64,000 nt of DNA from SABI01 sp028532915 (GCA_963677225.1 OY781923.1:558001-622000); one strand, 5' to 3'; positions 43,661-53,132 are shown, counted from the stretch's first letter. Notes: a model not told the origin generated them from the sequence alone. Numbers and translations: made by a program.

Positions 43661-45205
43661 ATGTATTTATTAGGCATTGATTACGGGACCGGTGGAGGAA
43701 AGGTCGCTCTCATAAATAGTGAAGCGGATGTTTGCGGGTATGCCTTCAAGGAATATCCCATCTATACTGATCATCCTTCATGGTCGGAACATGATCCGGC
43801 AGACTATTGGAATCTGGCTTGTGAGCTGATTCCGAAAGTTCTTTCAGAATCCGGTGTTCAGCCGGAGGATGTTAAAGCTGTTGCAGTCTCATCCGCGATG
43901 CCCTCGCTGGTCATGGTCGACAAGACAGGAAATCCTGTTTCCAGAGCCTATAATCTCATGGATAAGAGGGCAACTGAAGAAGTTGCACAATTGAGAGACT
44001 CAATAGGGGACGAAGCGATATTCGATCTTACTAAGAATCGTCTCGATGATCATCCTATGATTGTAAACCTGTTGTGGGAAAAGCATCATCGGCCCGAGGT
44101 TTTCTCGAAGATTCATAAAGCTCTCTCTATCGACGGATTTGTCACATCCAAACTAACAGGTTGTTTTTCAGCACACTATTCCGGAGCGGCTTTCTATGGA
44201 GTAGCCTACGATCTGGTGAACCGGCGATTCGATTCAGATATGCTGGCCCGAATCGGTCTACCTGAATCGCTTTTTCCCGACCTATATAGATGTGAAGCCA
44301 TTGTAGGCGAGGTGACTAAAAAGGCCTCTCAGGAGACGCATCTTGCAGAAGGAACGCCTGTCTGTGCAGGACAGGTTGATTGTAACGCGGGATGGAGCGG
44401 AGCCGGTGCGACCGAGCCCGGAGATATGCAGATGAATCTTGGAACCTGTGGGAATTTCGGGATCATACATGATAAACCGGTGTTTCACGATTCAATGATC
44501 GCGTTCAATTATACTACAGATTCTGAAAACACATACATAACTGTGCCGACCACTACTACAGGAGGACATCTGATCCGGTATCTGAGAGACAATTACTACA
44601 AAGAAGAACACAAGGTGTGGGCTTCAAAAGGGAAAGATGTCTTTGATCTGATAAATCAGGAGGCCGAGGTCATTCCTCCCTGCAGCGAAGGACTGCTCGT
44701 TCTTCCCTACATGATGGGAGAGAGGACTCCTATCTGGGATGTATATGCAAGAGGTGTCGTATTCGGCCTCTCTCTGCATCATACCAGGGGCCATCTGGTC
44801 AGGGCTATGATGGAGTCTGTAGCCTTTGCCTTATATGACTCATTCAAACTCATTCAAGAAACGGGTGTCGAGATTCATACACCGATCGTATTGAATGAAG
44901 GAGGTGCGAAAAGCCGTCTGTGGCGCAGAATCATAACAGATGTGTTCAATCTGCCTACAGTCATGGTTGAAAACAGAGTCGGTGCTCCGTATGGTGATGC
45001 TCTTCTCGCTGGTATATCTATCGGTATGTTCAACGACTTTTCTATTGCAAAAGAAAAAGCATCATACGTGAACCGTATGGAGCCTGATGAAACAATGCAC
45101 AAAAGATACATGGAGTATTTCGTTCTCTATAAGGACCTGTATACGCATGTGAAACAAGATTTCCGCACATTGTCGGATTTATACAGCAAATACGCTACGA
45201 CGTAG
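43661..45205 (+). CDS. FGGY-family carbohydrate kinase
   Basis: The ATG at 43661 (MYLLGIDYGTGGGKVALI) is better placed behind AAGGA than that at 43652. The 514-residue protein has the FGGY phosphate loop DYGTGGGK, AGQVDCNAGWSGAGATEPGD near residue 245 and VLNEGGAKSRLWRRIITD near 412. It phosphorylates a ketose or polyol taken up by the upstream importer. GC content is visibly higher than in genes 37764-43541. The substrate is unknown; the second FGGY kinase of the window (776) is only distantly similar. Confidence 0.9.
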   Translation: MYLLGIDYGTGGGKVALINSEADVCGYAFKEYPIYTDHPSWSEHDPADYWNLACELIPKVLSESGVQPEDVKAVAVSSAMPSLVMVDKTGNPVSRAYNLMDKRATEEVAQLRDSIGDEAIFDLTKNRLDDHPMIVNLLWEKHHRPEVFSKIHKALSIDGFVTSKLTGCFSAHYSGAAFYGVAYDLVNRRFDSDMLARIGLPESLFPDLYRCEAIVGEVTKKASQETHLAEGTPVCAGQVDCNAGWSGAGATEPGDMQMNLGTCGNFGIIHDKPVFHDSMIAFNYTTDSENTYITVPTTTTGGHLIRYLRDNYYKEEHKVWASKGKDVFDLINQEAEVIPPCSEGLLVLPYMMGERTPIWDVYARGVVFGLSLHHTRGHLVRAMMESVAFALYDSFKLIQETGVEIHTPIVLNEGGAKSRLWRRIITDVFNLPTVMVENRVGAPYGDALLAGISIGMFNDFSIAKEKASYVNRMEPDETMHKRYMEYFVLYKDLYTHVKQDFRTLSDLYSKYATT

Positions 45206-45215
45206 GAGGGACAGA

Positions 45216-46514
45216 ATGGAACTGGTAAACAAATTACGCAAACGCAATAGTGAAGGAAATCCCATTTCAGTGGGAATCGTCGGTTGCGGTCAGATGGGAT
45301 CTGGGCTTGCACATGCAGTATCACAGGTCGAGGGAATGCAGGTAAACACGATAGCAGACCTGGATACGAAAAGGGCTGTTGATACATTTGTATCCCTCGG
45401 GTGTGATGAATCCGACATCGTGATAACAGAAAAGAAGAACGAAGCCGAAGATGCGATCAGAAGCGGCAAACGTGTTGTGACACCGGATGCTCTACTGGTC
45501 ACCGGCATAGACTCGCTCGAAGCGAATGTGGAAGCAACGGGTGTAACCGATATCGGAGCACAGGTCGCCTATCAATCGATTATGAATCATAAGCCGATTA
45601 TCATGCTGAATGTAGAGACCGATATTACTGTGGGGTGGTATCTCAATCAGCTGGCACGATCTTACGGTTCTCTCTATACGGTTGCCTCAGGTGACGAACC
45701 TGGAGTCTGTAAAATGCTCTATGAGCAGGCAAAGCTGATGGGCTTCGAGGTAGTGACCCTGGGGAAAGGAAAAAATAACAAGATAAACTTCGATGCGACT
45801 GCCGATCTTGTGAGAGAGGAAGCTCTTTCGAAGGGAATGAATCCGAAGATGCTTGCAGCTTTTCAGGACGGAACGAAGACTATGGTGGAAATGGCTGCAG
45901 TGAGCAATGCAACAGGACTTATTCCGGATGTTCCCGGGATGCACGGACCGGATGTCCCTGTAGACCGATTGGCCGAAACGTTTATTCCTAAAAAGGACGG
46001 GGGCATTTTTTCGGGGTCCGGAAGAGTTGACTTTTCCACAGGTCCGATCGCTCCCGGAGTATTCGCGATCGTCTACTCGGAAGAAGAGAGAGTAAGGAAA
46101 GAGATGAAATTCATTACCCGTTCCGATGGGCCCTATTATCTGCATTTCAGACCATATCATCTATGTGATCTGGAGACTCCGCAGTCTATTGCTGAAGCAG
46201 TTTTACTCAATGAGGTCACTGTGACAGCTGATCAGATGCATTCCGAAGTCGTATGTAAAGCAAAAAGGGCAATCAGAGCAGGTGAGACTCTGGGTGACAT
46301 CGGTGGAACAGACTGGTACGGACAGATCTATGATTATCATGAAGCGCGACAGAAGAAAGCTGTTCCTATCGGGATCGGATCCAAGGCTGTAGCCGTCCGT
46401 GATATTCAAAAAGGTGCGATCATAACTGAAGATGATGTACGTCTCAATGACCAGTCGTTCATCTATCGTCTGCGTCGTATGCAGGATTCACTCTACAGCG
46501 GAGGTGTGAGATGA
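45216..46514 (+). CDS. SAF-domain NAD(P)-dependent oxidoreductase (COG4091-like)
   Basis: The 432-residue protein has an N-terminal Rossmann motif ISVGIVGCGQMGSGLAHAV near residue 18, a homoserine-dehydrogenase-like middle (ASGDEPGVCKMLYEQAKLMG), and a C-terminal SAF-type end (KAVAVRDIQKGAIITEDDV). This is the layout of the predicted homoserine-dehydrogenase-like family COG4091. Some members sit in polyol or sugar-acid operons; the reaction is not established to my knowledge. The start has AGGAGGG and follows the kinase stop by 10 bases; its stop overlaps the next start. Confidence 0.82.
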   Translation: MELVNKLRKRNSEGNPISVGIVGCGQMGSGLAHAVSQVEGMQVNTIADLDTKRAVDTFVSLGCDESDIVITEKKNEAEDAIRSGKRVVTPDALLVTGIDSLEANVEATGVTDIGAQVAYQSIMNHKPIIMLNVETDITVGWYLNQLARSYGSLYTVASGDEPGVCKMLYEQAKLMGFEVVTLGKGKNNKINFDATADLVREEALSKGMNPKMLAAFQDGTKTMVEMAAVSNATGLIPDVPGMHGPDVPVDRLAETFIPKKDGGIFSGSGRVDFSTGPIAPGVFAIVYSEEERVRKEMKFITRSDGPYYLHFRPYHLCDLETPQSIAEAVLLNEVTVTADQMHSEVVCKAKRAIRAGETLGDIGGTDWYGQIYDYHEARQKKAVPIGIGSKAVAVRDIQKGAIITEDDVRLNDQSFIYRLRRMQDSLYSGGVR

Positions 46515-47551
46515 AAGCTGTCGTGGTAGACAATCCCATGGATTTTTCGGTCAAAGACGTTCCGAAACCTGATGTTCCTCAGGGTGGCTTATTGCTCAAA
46601 GTAGAGGCCTGCGGTCTGTGTGGTTCCGATCTGAGAACTTTGCGGTCTGGTCACCGTAATATTACCTTTCCCTGGACGATCGGACATGAGATTTGCGGTA
46701 CTGTAGTGGAAAAAGGTGACGATTGTTCCTGTGCCTGGAAGGTGGGAGACCGGTTGGCGATAGGCCCGCTTGCCTATTGCGGTGAGTGTGAATTCTGCCA
46801 GTCAGGGCAATATGAACTGTGTGAACATCAGAAAGAACTCGGGCAGCACTGGCCCGGAGGTCTTGCCCAGTATGTAGCAATTCCTGCCGAGTGTGTTCAT
46901 CTGGGAAATATTCAGAAAGTTCCCGAAAAGATGGAGAGCATTCATGCTGCGGTAATAGAACCCATCTCATCGTGTGTCAATGCGCAGGAAAAGGCAAATG
47001 TCTCTCTCGGAGATACTGTTGTAGTATTCGGATCAGGACCGATCGGATGTATCCATGTGGCATTAGCTAAGGCAAGAGGGGCCTTCAGAGTGTTTATTAT
47101 CGATATTGACGATACACGTCTTGAAATGGCCTCTGAATTTAAACCTGATGAAATGATAAATGCCGGCACGGTCGATCCTGTTGATGCAGTACTTGCTCTC
47201 AATGACGGCAAGGGGGCAGATGTAGTGATTGTAGCTACTCCGGCGCCGGTAGCAACGGTACAGGCGGTACAGATGGCAAGAAAAGGCGGCCGGGTCGTTC
47301 AGTTCGGCGGTATGCCTCAGAATAACAGTACTCCTCCTGTCGATATGAATCTTGTTCACTATAAAAGTCTGTCGGTCATCGGCACAAGTACTTTTGCACC
47401 GAGACACAATATTACAGCTATGAAACTTGTTCAGGCAAAACTTATACCTGTTGATAAACTGATAACTCACGTCTTTCCGCTTGATGATTTTGTAAAGGGA
47501 GCAAACCTTGCCCTGGAAGGAAAGGTTCTCAAAGGAGTGTTTATACCATGA
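46511..47551 (+). CDS. Zinc-dependent medium-chain dehydrogenase
   Basis: 346 residues. CGLCGSDLRTLRSGH near residue 35 and IGHEICGTVVEKGD near 58 form the catalytic zinc site, CGECEFCQSGQYELC near 93 binds the structural zinc, and VVFGSGPIGCIHVALAKARG near 172 is the cofactor fold. It is the second such enzyme of the operon, so the pathway probably has two alcohol oxidation steps. Four-base overlaps join it to both neighbours. Confidence 0.9.
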   Translation: MKAVVVDNPMDFSVKDVPKPDVPQGGLLLKVEACGLCGSDLRTLRSGHRNITFPWTIGHEICGTVVEKGDDCSCAWKVGDRLAIGPLAYCGECEFCQSGQYELCEHQKELGQHWPGGLAQYVAIPAECVHLGNIQKVPEKMESIHAAVIEPISSCVNAQEKANVSLGDTVVVFGSGPIGCIHVALAKARGAFRVFIIDIDDTRLEMASEFKPDEMINAGTVDPVDAVLALNDGKGADVVIVATPAPVATVQAVQMARKGGRVVQFGGMPQNNSTPPVDMNLVHYKSLSVIGTSTFAPRHNITAMKLVQAKLIPVDKLITHVFPLDDFVKGANLALEGKVLKGVFIP

Positions 47552-48057
47552 AACCATTACCATTTCTGCAGGATGGTGTAGCCCAGATCGCTTTTGTGGT
47601 CGAGGATCTGGACAAGACCGTAGAAAACTATTACCACCTGTTCAATATAGCTCCATGGCATTTTTACACGTATGAAAAACCGCTTGTATCACATATGACG
47701 AGAAACGGTGCACCTACTGATTATGCCATGCGTGTTGCACTCTCCTATTTCGGAAAAATGCGTATCGAGCTTATAGAGCAGAAAAAAGGAGATACCGTAT
47801 ATAAGGAATTTATCGAGAATCATGGATACGGGATCCATCATCTGGGTGTCCTGGTTGATGATATGGAAGAGGCAATCGCTCTGGCGAATGAAGCAGGATT
47901 CAATGTAACGATGGATGGTGCTGGTTTCGGTCTTGACGGCGATGGTCACTATGCGTATCTGGATACCGAAGATTCAATAGGGACAACAATAGAGTTGATC
48001 TGTCGGCCGAAAGGGCGACGGGTTCCTGAAAAGATTTATCCTGAGGAGGCAAAATAA
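47548..48057 (+). CDS. VOC-family (glyoxalase/epimerase-like) metalloprotein
   Basis: 169 residues with two beta-alpha-beta-beta-beta repeats. The pattern QIAFVVEDLDKTVENYYHLF near residue 12 and GIHHLGVLVDDMEEAIAL near 92 resembles methylmalonyl-CoA epimerase and related VOC enzymes, with metal His and Glu at the usual spots (HHLG, IGTTIELI). A CoA role is unlikely in this context; epimerising or isomerising a keto sugar next to its carbonyl is a better guess. Overlaps with both neighbours show tight coupling. Confidence 0.82.
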   Translation: MKPLPFLQDGVAQIAFVVEDLDKTVENYYHLFNIAPWHFYTYEKPLVSHMTRNGAPTDYAMRVALSYFGKMRIELIEQKKGDTVYKEFIENHGYGIHHLGVLVDDMEEAIALANEAGFNVTMDGAGFGLDGDGHYAYLDTEDSIGTTIELICRPKGRRVPEKIYPEEAK

Positions 48058-48956
48058 TGAGTATGAAGTACAGCTATTTCCAGTTAACTTTCGGAGATGA
48101 AGAGGCATTCAGGAATCCTGAAAAAAGTTATGAACGACTGAAACGGTTTGGTTATGATGCTATTGAGCTCACGCCACCGAAAGGACGTTACGGAAAAGGT
48201 GTAAGTCTTGATCAGTTTGTTTCAGACCATCTTCGTCTGACCAAAGAATATGATCTATCTGTATCCTGTCTGAATGACTGCTGGGGTGAGGAGTGGGACC
48301 CGCATTCTCCTGACTATAAAACGCTGACAGGTAAAGAAAGTGCAAAAAGAGCAATTAGTGAAACAATTACTACCATCGACATGGCTTCCGAGTTAAATGC
48401 GAAATTCGTGACAGTCGCAGTAGCGATTCATGAACCGATTTCATCGGATAATGTAGATAAGGCAGTCAAGACTGCAGTAGAATCATTACAGCAGATGTGT
48501 GATTATGCGGCAAAGAAAGATGTGTCCCTCGTTTTTGAAGCGACGAATCATCTTGAGATGGGCAAGTTTGTGAATACTGTTGCTAATCATAAACGGCTTA
48601 TAGAAATGACCGGATGTACGAACCTGGGTATTCAGATTGACTGGTTCCATGCAGGATTCGAAGAACTCAATTGTTTTGAAGCTGTATATGAAGCACAGCC
48701 GCTGTTGTGGCATCAGCATTTTCGTGATACGAATTCATTGACTCCAGGGTACGGTAATACCGATTTTAAAGCTGTCATGAGGGCTCTTCTCCGTTTCGGT
48801 TATGAAGGATACTGTACAATAGAGAGTTCACCGATGTATCCTAATGTGGATACTGCAGTTGCAGATGGTATATCTTATTTGAAGATGTGTGAGAAGATTG
48901 CAAAACTCCAATTGAAACCTGAATATCCGAACGGTTTTGCGCTGAAAAAGAATTAA
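48057..48956 (+). CDS. Sugar phosphate isomerase/epimerase (TIM barrel)
   Basis: 299 residues with an AP-endonuclease-2/xylose-isomerase-like barrel. It has RFGYDAIELTPPKGRYG near residue 29, VSLVFEATNHLEMGKF near 160 with a metal Glu, LGIQIDWFHAGFEEL near 192 with Asp and His, and HQHFRDTNSLTPGYG near 220. GYCTIESSPMYP near 258 ends the site with Glu. The start overlaps the VOC stop (TAATG). It belongs to the same class as 32039 but is a different enzyme. Confidence 0.87.
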   Translation: MSMKYSYFQLTFGDEEAFRNPEKSYERLKRFGYDAIELTPPKGRYGKGVSLDQFVSDHLRLTKEYDLSVSCLNDCWGEEWDPHSPDYKTLTGKESAKRAISETITTIDMASELNAKFVTVAVAIHEPISSDNVDKAVKTAVESLQQMCDYAAKKDVSLVFEATNHLEMGKFVNTVANHKRLIEMTGCTNLGIQIDWFHAGFEELNCFEAVYEAQPLLWHQHFRDTNSLTPGYGNTDFKAVMRALLRFGYEGYCTIESSPMYPNVDTAVADGISYLKMCEKIAKLQLKPEYPNGFALKKN

Positions 48957-48985
48957 GAATTATATTTCATTAGTTGTGAGGAAGA

Positions 48986-49858
48986 ATGGATAATCATAAA
49001 TTCAAAATGATTCCACATAGATGTGGATTACAGATTAAAGCTATCTACGATGATTTGAAATCAGCTGAACAGAAGGCTGTGAATTTTCTGTTGGAAAATC
49101 CACAGCTGATACCAAGTCTCAGTATTGTTTCGTATGCTGAAAGAGCAGGGTGCAGTGAAGCAACTATTGTACGATTATCAAGAAAATTGGGATATGATGG
49201 ATATCTTCAGTTAAAGAAGGACTTTGATACTCATCATGACGATGGACATATTAAGGAATACTCCAATGTATCTAAGCATGATGAGCCTTTAGCCGTACTG
49301 AAAAAAGTGTTTGATGTCACTGTGCAAGGTATAGAGGATACGAAGAATATGTTGAACGAGGATGTTTATCTTAAGGTCCTGGAATCTTTCTGCAAAGCGA
49401 ACAAACTTCTTTTCAGTGGTGTAGGTGATGCTGGGGCTGTCGCTATGGAAGCACAACAAAAGTTCATAAGATTAGGTGTTTCTTCTTTATTTTCTCCTGA
49501 TCCTGATATTCAGCTTATACTGGCAAATCAACTCAGAAAAGGCGACGTATGTGTTGCAATTTCTCACTCTGGAGAAACCGAATCAGTGATGAAGACCGTC
49601 AAGGTGGCAAAATCTGTTGGGGCAACCATAGTTCTAATTACGAATTATCCTAATTCACATCTTGCAAAAATTTCTGACTTCCTTCTGCAGACGGCGGTGT
49701 TCAACACTTCAATTACAGAAGAAGTTATCTCAAAACGGGTTACAGCCTTGTGCATCATTGAAAGTGTCTATGTGAACTATCTTATTGCAAAGGGTGCGGA
49801 TACAAGACGACAGCTGTTCTCCAGTAATGAAATTGTAGGAACTAACAAACTATCTTAG
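48986..49858 (+). CDS. RpiR-family transcriptional regulator (HTH + SIS)
   Basis: 290 residues. The N-terminal helix-turn-helix (VSYAERAGCSEATIVRLSRKL near residue 48) and the C-terminal SIS sugar-phosphate-binding domain (LLFSGVGDAGAVAMEAQQKF and VCVAISHSGETESVMKTVKV near 190) define the RpiR family. It probably senses a sugar phosphate made by the operon kinase and controls the operon from its last gene. GAGGAAGA precedes the ATG. The IS1634-type element lies 89 bases after its stop. Confidence 0.9.
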   Translation: MDNHKFKMIPHRCGLQIKAIYDDLKSAEQKAVNFLLENPQLIPSLSIVSYAERAGCSEATIVRLSRKLGYDGYLQLKKDFDTHHDDGHIKEYSNVSKHDEPLAVLKKVFDVTVQGIEDTKNMLNEDVYLKVLESFCKANKLLFSGVGDAGAVAMEAQQKFIRLGVSSLFSPDPDIQLILANQLRKGDVCVAISHSGETESVMKTVKVAKSVGATIVLITNYPNSHLAKISDFLLQTAVFNTSITEEVISKRVTALCIIESVYVNYLIAKGADTRRQLFSSNEIVGTNKLS

Positions 49859-49946
49859 ATAAACTTGATTAAGCTAATTTCACTTTTCACCTTCGGCTAT
49901 ATTGATAAACTGTTTCCTCTTCACCTTTTCGTCACATATGTCAAAT

Positions 49947-51825
49947 CCTATATTTCTATAATCTTCTCACTACAAAAACCGGTTGTTCACTCGGCTGGCT
50001 TAGTCGCCAATTTTTTCTCACGGGCAATAGCCTGACGAACTTTAACCGGCCAGGTTTCCTGGGGCATTTTCACCCCCATCTGGTAGAGAATCATCCCGGC
50101 ATTGTTTGTTATCTCAGAGTAGACTCTGCTCTTCGGTTTATCTGAAGGAAACGAGCATTCGATCCCTTCAATCTCATCAAACAGGGAACGTAACGTGTAC
50201 TTTCTATGTAGCCCATGCTGTTTCATCCGTTCCCGAATCCAGCTTTCAAGGACTACGGTGAGGAAGGTGACATAGATCTCACCATCAACTCCCTGGTCAT
50301 CACTGTGCAGGGGGCGGTTGTATCGTTCCTTGAAATTCTTGAAAGAACATTCAATCATCATTCTCTCCGCATAGGCATCAACGACCTCTTCCTTTGTCAG
50401 AGATCCATCCGACAGATAGGCGAAAAAGCCGCAGAGGGACCGCTGAGGCTGTTCCTGATCACGTTTAATCACATAGGTGGTAACAGTACCTTTCCCATAG
50501 ACTTTCTTCTCTACCGCCTTGAAGAATCTGCTGTATTCAGTTCTTGGTTCAAGAGAAGCCTTGCCGGTCTCTAATGCTGTTCGCATCTTTTTCAGCTTCT
50601 TAGACAGCAGTTTCTGTTCTCTCTCAGCTCTCATAGGGTTGTAACAGATATCCAGAGCAAGATCCTTGCGGTTCTCTCCCCGTCCCCGACGGGGAATCTC
50701 AATCGTATAGGTGAGGCGAGTGCAGTACAGATCCCTATCTTCAATGAAGTTGTCTGCACGCTGGACTGACAGGCCAGTTGCCAGGACCGCATCGGTGACA
50801 AAGGAATGTCTCTTAATGTCGATCGCACAGACAAATTTGTAACGAGCTTTAAGCATCTTGCGAACATTTTCATCGCTGTAGAAACCACGATCAAGGACAA
50901 ATATTGACTTCTTCGGATTTATGCCGTCCCGGCTAAGATCTTTTGCCGTATTCTCTAATGTGGAAACATCAGCAATCTTTCCTTCCAGAGTACGGTAATA
51001 GATAGGGATTCTGCTGTTCAGATCGTACACAGTCAGCATCTCAATCTGATCTTCATCCCGTATGCCTTCTTTGCTGAAGCCACGGCTCGCTCGATAGAGA
51101 AGTTCACCTAATGCGGCAATAGAGGTGGTGTCCAAGGCAAGAAGTGTAGCATTTTTAGAGCTGTTCGCCTCACGCAGACGATCGAAGGTAATGCTGCGGG
51201 CATCTTCATCTACCAAGCGAAGGAGAGCTGTGATCATATCCTTGTGCACATTCTGTCCGTAGGGATGAAGATTGTTTCTATCGAACCGGCTGAACCGATA
51301 CATCGGCAGATCTGGTTCAGCAAGATTGAAATACACTACTGATAGTAACGCCTTCCAGTCAGAAGGGAAGATCGCTCGAAGGATCCTATCTATTTTCGTC
51401 TGGTGTGCAACGTGAGAGAACAGGAGATCAAACCCGCATCGTTTTCTCAACAGAACGGACTTTTCAGCACTCCTTCGGACGAAAGGTTCACTGACCAGAC
51501 CGGTGGCAAGCTGCTGCTGTTCATCAAGAGCGAGGAAGTTGGAACTCGGAATAAAATCGCCGTCAAGATCAAAATGACCGAGGGAAGTACGGTCTGAAAC
51601 AGGCCATTTCTTGCCCGGGACTCGTTTGCTTACTGAAAGGAAGACATATTCAATACCGGATTGCTTGTTTTTCTGTCTAATTATTGCCATCTCACACCTC
51701 TGTAGTTACTATATTAGCACTACACTTCAGACAATGCAAGACGGACAACTATATTTGTAAGAATAATTTATACTTTTTCAGACAGTGAAATTTACGCTGT
51801 AGTGAGAAAAGTACAGAAATCTAGG
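49947..51825 (-). mobile_element. Complete IS1634-family insertion sequence
   Basis: A 1879-bp element. Imperfect 28-bp terminal inverted repeats lie at 49947-49974 and 51798-51825 (about 24 of 28 matching; both contain TTCTCACTACA/TGTAGTGAGAA). The 6-bp direct repeat TCAAAT at 49941-49946 and 51826-51831 is the target-site duplication. One intact transposase gene fills it. The clean ends and target duplication suggest a fairly recent insertion. Confidence 0.9.
49987..51690 (-). CDS. IS1634-family DDE transposase
   Basis: The 567-residue transposase of the IS4-like superfamily has LLALDTTSIAALGELL near residue 195 (first Asp), SIFVLDRGFYSDENVRKM near 265 (second Asp) and the perfect Y(2)R(3)E(6)K signature YAERMMIECSFKNFK near 470 (Glu). 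It catalyses cut-and-paste movement of the element. The frame is intact from start to stop, so it may be active. Confidence 0.93.
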   Translation of the reverse strand: MAIIRQKNKQSGIEYVFLSVSKRVPGKKWPVSDRTSLGHFDLDGDFIPSSNFLALDEQQQLATGLVSEPFVRRSAEKSVLLRKRCGFDLLFSHVAHQTKIDRILRAIFPSDWKALLSVVYFNLAEPDLPMYRFSRFDRNNLHPYGQNVHKDMITALLRLVDEDARSITFDRLREANSSKNATLLALDTTSIAALGELLYRASRGFSKEGIRDEDQIEMLTVYDLNSRIPIYYRTLEGKIADVSTLENTAKDLSRDGINPKKSIFVLDRGFYSDENVRKMLKARYKFVCAIDIKRHSFVTDAVLATGLSVQRADNFIEDRDLYCTRLTYTIEIPRRGRGENRKDLALDICYNPMRAEREQKLLSKKLKKMRTALETGKASLEPRTEYSRFFKAVEKKVYGKGTVTTYVIKRDQEQPQRSLCGFFAYLSDGSLTKEEVVDAYAERMMIECSFKNFKERYNRPLHSDDQGVDGEIYVTFLTVVLESWIRERMKQHGLHRKYTLRSLFDEIEGIECSFPSDKPKSRVYSEITNNAGMILYQMGVKMPQETWPVKVRQAIAREKKLATKPAE

Positions 51826-51919
51826 TCAAATACTGCACTATCCCAGGTGCACAGTCAGAAAGATATCATATCTAAGTGTTTCGAAAAGAGATGCTTCGTC
51901 AGATTAATTGTCTGTATTC

Positions 51920-52531
51920 CTACGACCGGTGCTCTTCATAATCGACACTATCGGCAAACAGTGAAGTGATAATGTGTGTATGCCCGAGTCCCTTAAAATC
52001 TAATTCCCAGATTTCACCGTTCTTTGCAAGCTCCCCGGGATATATAGGGAGAGTGTTTTCCAACACTCCCTTCATCAGCCTCATTGCGACAGCATGTGTG
52101 ACGATAAGAAAGTCCGGATGGTCAGGTTCGATCGAAGAGAAGAAGGATTCTATCCTCTTTGCGATATCCCGATACGATTCTCCCTCGGGGATGTTCCAGT
52201 CCCATCGCCTTGTCTTATCCATCTGATAGGCGGGGTTTCCTTCCACCTGAGAATAGGTCATCCCCTGAAAGATTCCGAGATTGTGTTCTTTCAACCGCTC
52301 ATCTGTCCTGAATGGTATGGAATTTGATGTGTGAAAAGGGGCAGCAGTCTGTTTTGCCCTTATCTGAGGAGAACAATAGATCACAGAGGGACTGTAACGG
52401 GAATTGTACCACCGTGCGATCTGTTCTGCATCTTTCTTACCTTTCTCGGTCAGCGGGTAATCGAGTTGACCGGCGAGGATCTCGTTGATGTTGGCTTCAC
52501 TTTGTGCATGACGCATGATATGGATTTTCAC
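51920..52531 (-). CDS. Histidine phosphatase (phosphoglycerate mutase-like)
   Basis: The best start is GTG at 52531 (VKIHIMRHAQSEANINE), with AGGAAGAG 5 bases upstream; longer ATG starts lack a ribosome site. The 203-residue protein has the catalytic RHAQSE motif (family RHGxT) at residues 7-12, and the second His in FLIVTHAVAMRLM near 148. It removes phosphate from a small molecule. Its 3' half exists as a broken copy at 37193-37435. Its stop lies 94 bases from the end of the IS1634 element. Confidence 0.88.
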   Translation of the reverse strand: MKIHIMRHAQSEANINEILAGQLDYPLTEKGKKDAEQIARWYNSRYSPSVIYCSPQIRAKQTAAPFHTSNSIPFRTDERLKEHNLGIFQGMTYSQVEGNPAYQMDKTRRWDWNIPEGESYRDIAKRIESFFSSIEPDHPDFLIVTHAVAMRLMKGVLENTLPIYPGELAKNGEIWELDFKGLGHTHIITSLFADSVDYEEHRS

Positions 52532-52607
52532 GGGGACTCTTCCTTGCATGTAGAATTTACTGAACAGTAGCACTATCTGCTGTTTGTGACAATAGAAGCA
52601 GGTATTA

Positions 52608-53132
52608 TCAAATCTTTGCCAGCTTTCTTGCCGTGTTGATGTTCCTGATCGTCATAAGTTTATAGAGTTTGTGCCCAATGATTTTATTGAGCTGACTCTT
52701 GTTGTAATCGGCTCTGGCAACACGATAGAAGAGAGCTCCCTGCACATACCGGATATCGACGAACTCTTTTTTGATCGGCAGCTCATCTATGATTTCAGGT
52801 AAATCAGCTTCAGAGAACAGATATGCGACATCGGTTTTATGAACCTCGTCATTGTACCAATTTTTAGGGATCGCATATTCTATAGCTTTTATCTGCTGTT
52901 GTGTTTTTATGAGAATGGGAATGTCAAAATCATATGTAGAGGAAAACATCTCAGTGATTTTCTTTTTAACATCTTGTGCAGATTCTTCTGAATCAAACAG
53001 CAGGTTGCCTGAATTGAGATATGTCGAAACGTTCACAAAATTCAGAGCTTCAACGTATTCTCTCAGCTCTTTCATCACAACCTTGTGGTTGCCTCCGACA
53101 TTGATTCCCCTGAGCAGTACGATATATCGCAT
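52608..53132 (-). CDS. DUF1697-family protein
   Basis: The ATG at 53132 (MRYIVLLRGINVGGNHKVVM) has GGGGA upstream and gives 174 residues, the usual length. RGINVGG, LNFVNVSTYLNSGNLLF and the C-terminal NKIIGHKLYKLMTIRNINTARKL match the DUF1697 family of small cytoplasmic proteins of unknown function. It shares the strand with the phosphatase gene, 76 bases further on. No functional link is visible. Confidence 0.85.
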   Translation of the reverse strand: MRYIVLLRGINVGGNHKVVMKELREYVEALNFVNVSTYLNSGNLLFDSEESAQDVKKKITEMFSSTYDFDIPILIKTQQQIKAIEYAIPKNWYNDEVHKTDVAYLFSEADLPEIIDELPIKKEFVDIRYVQGALFYRVARADYNKSQLNKIIGHKLYKLMTIRNINTARKLAKI

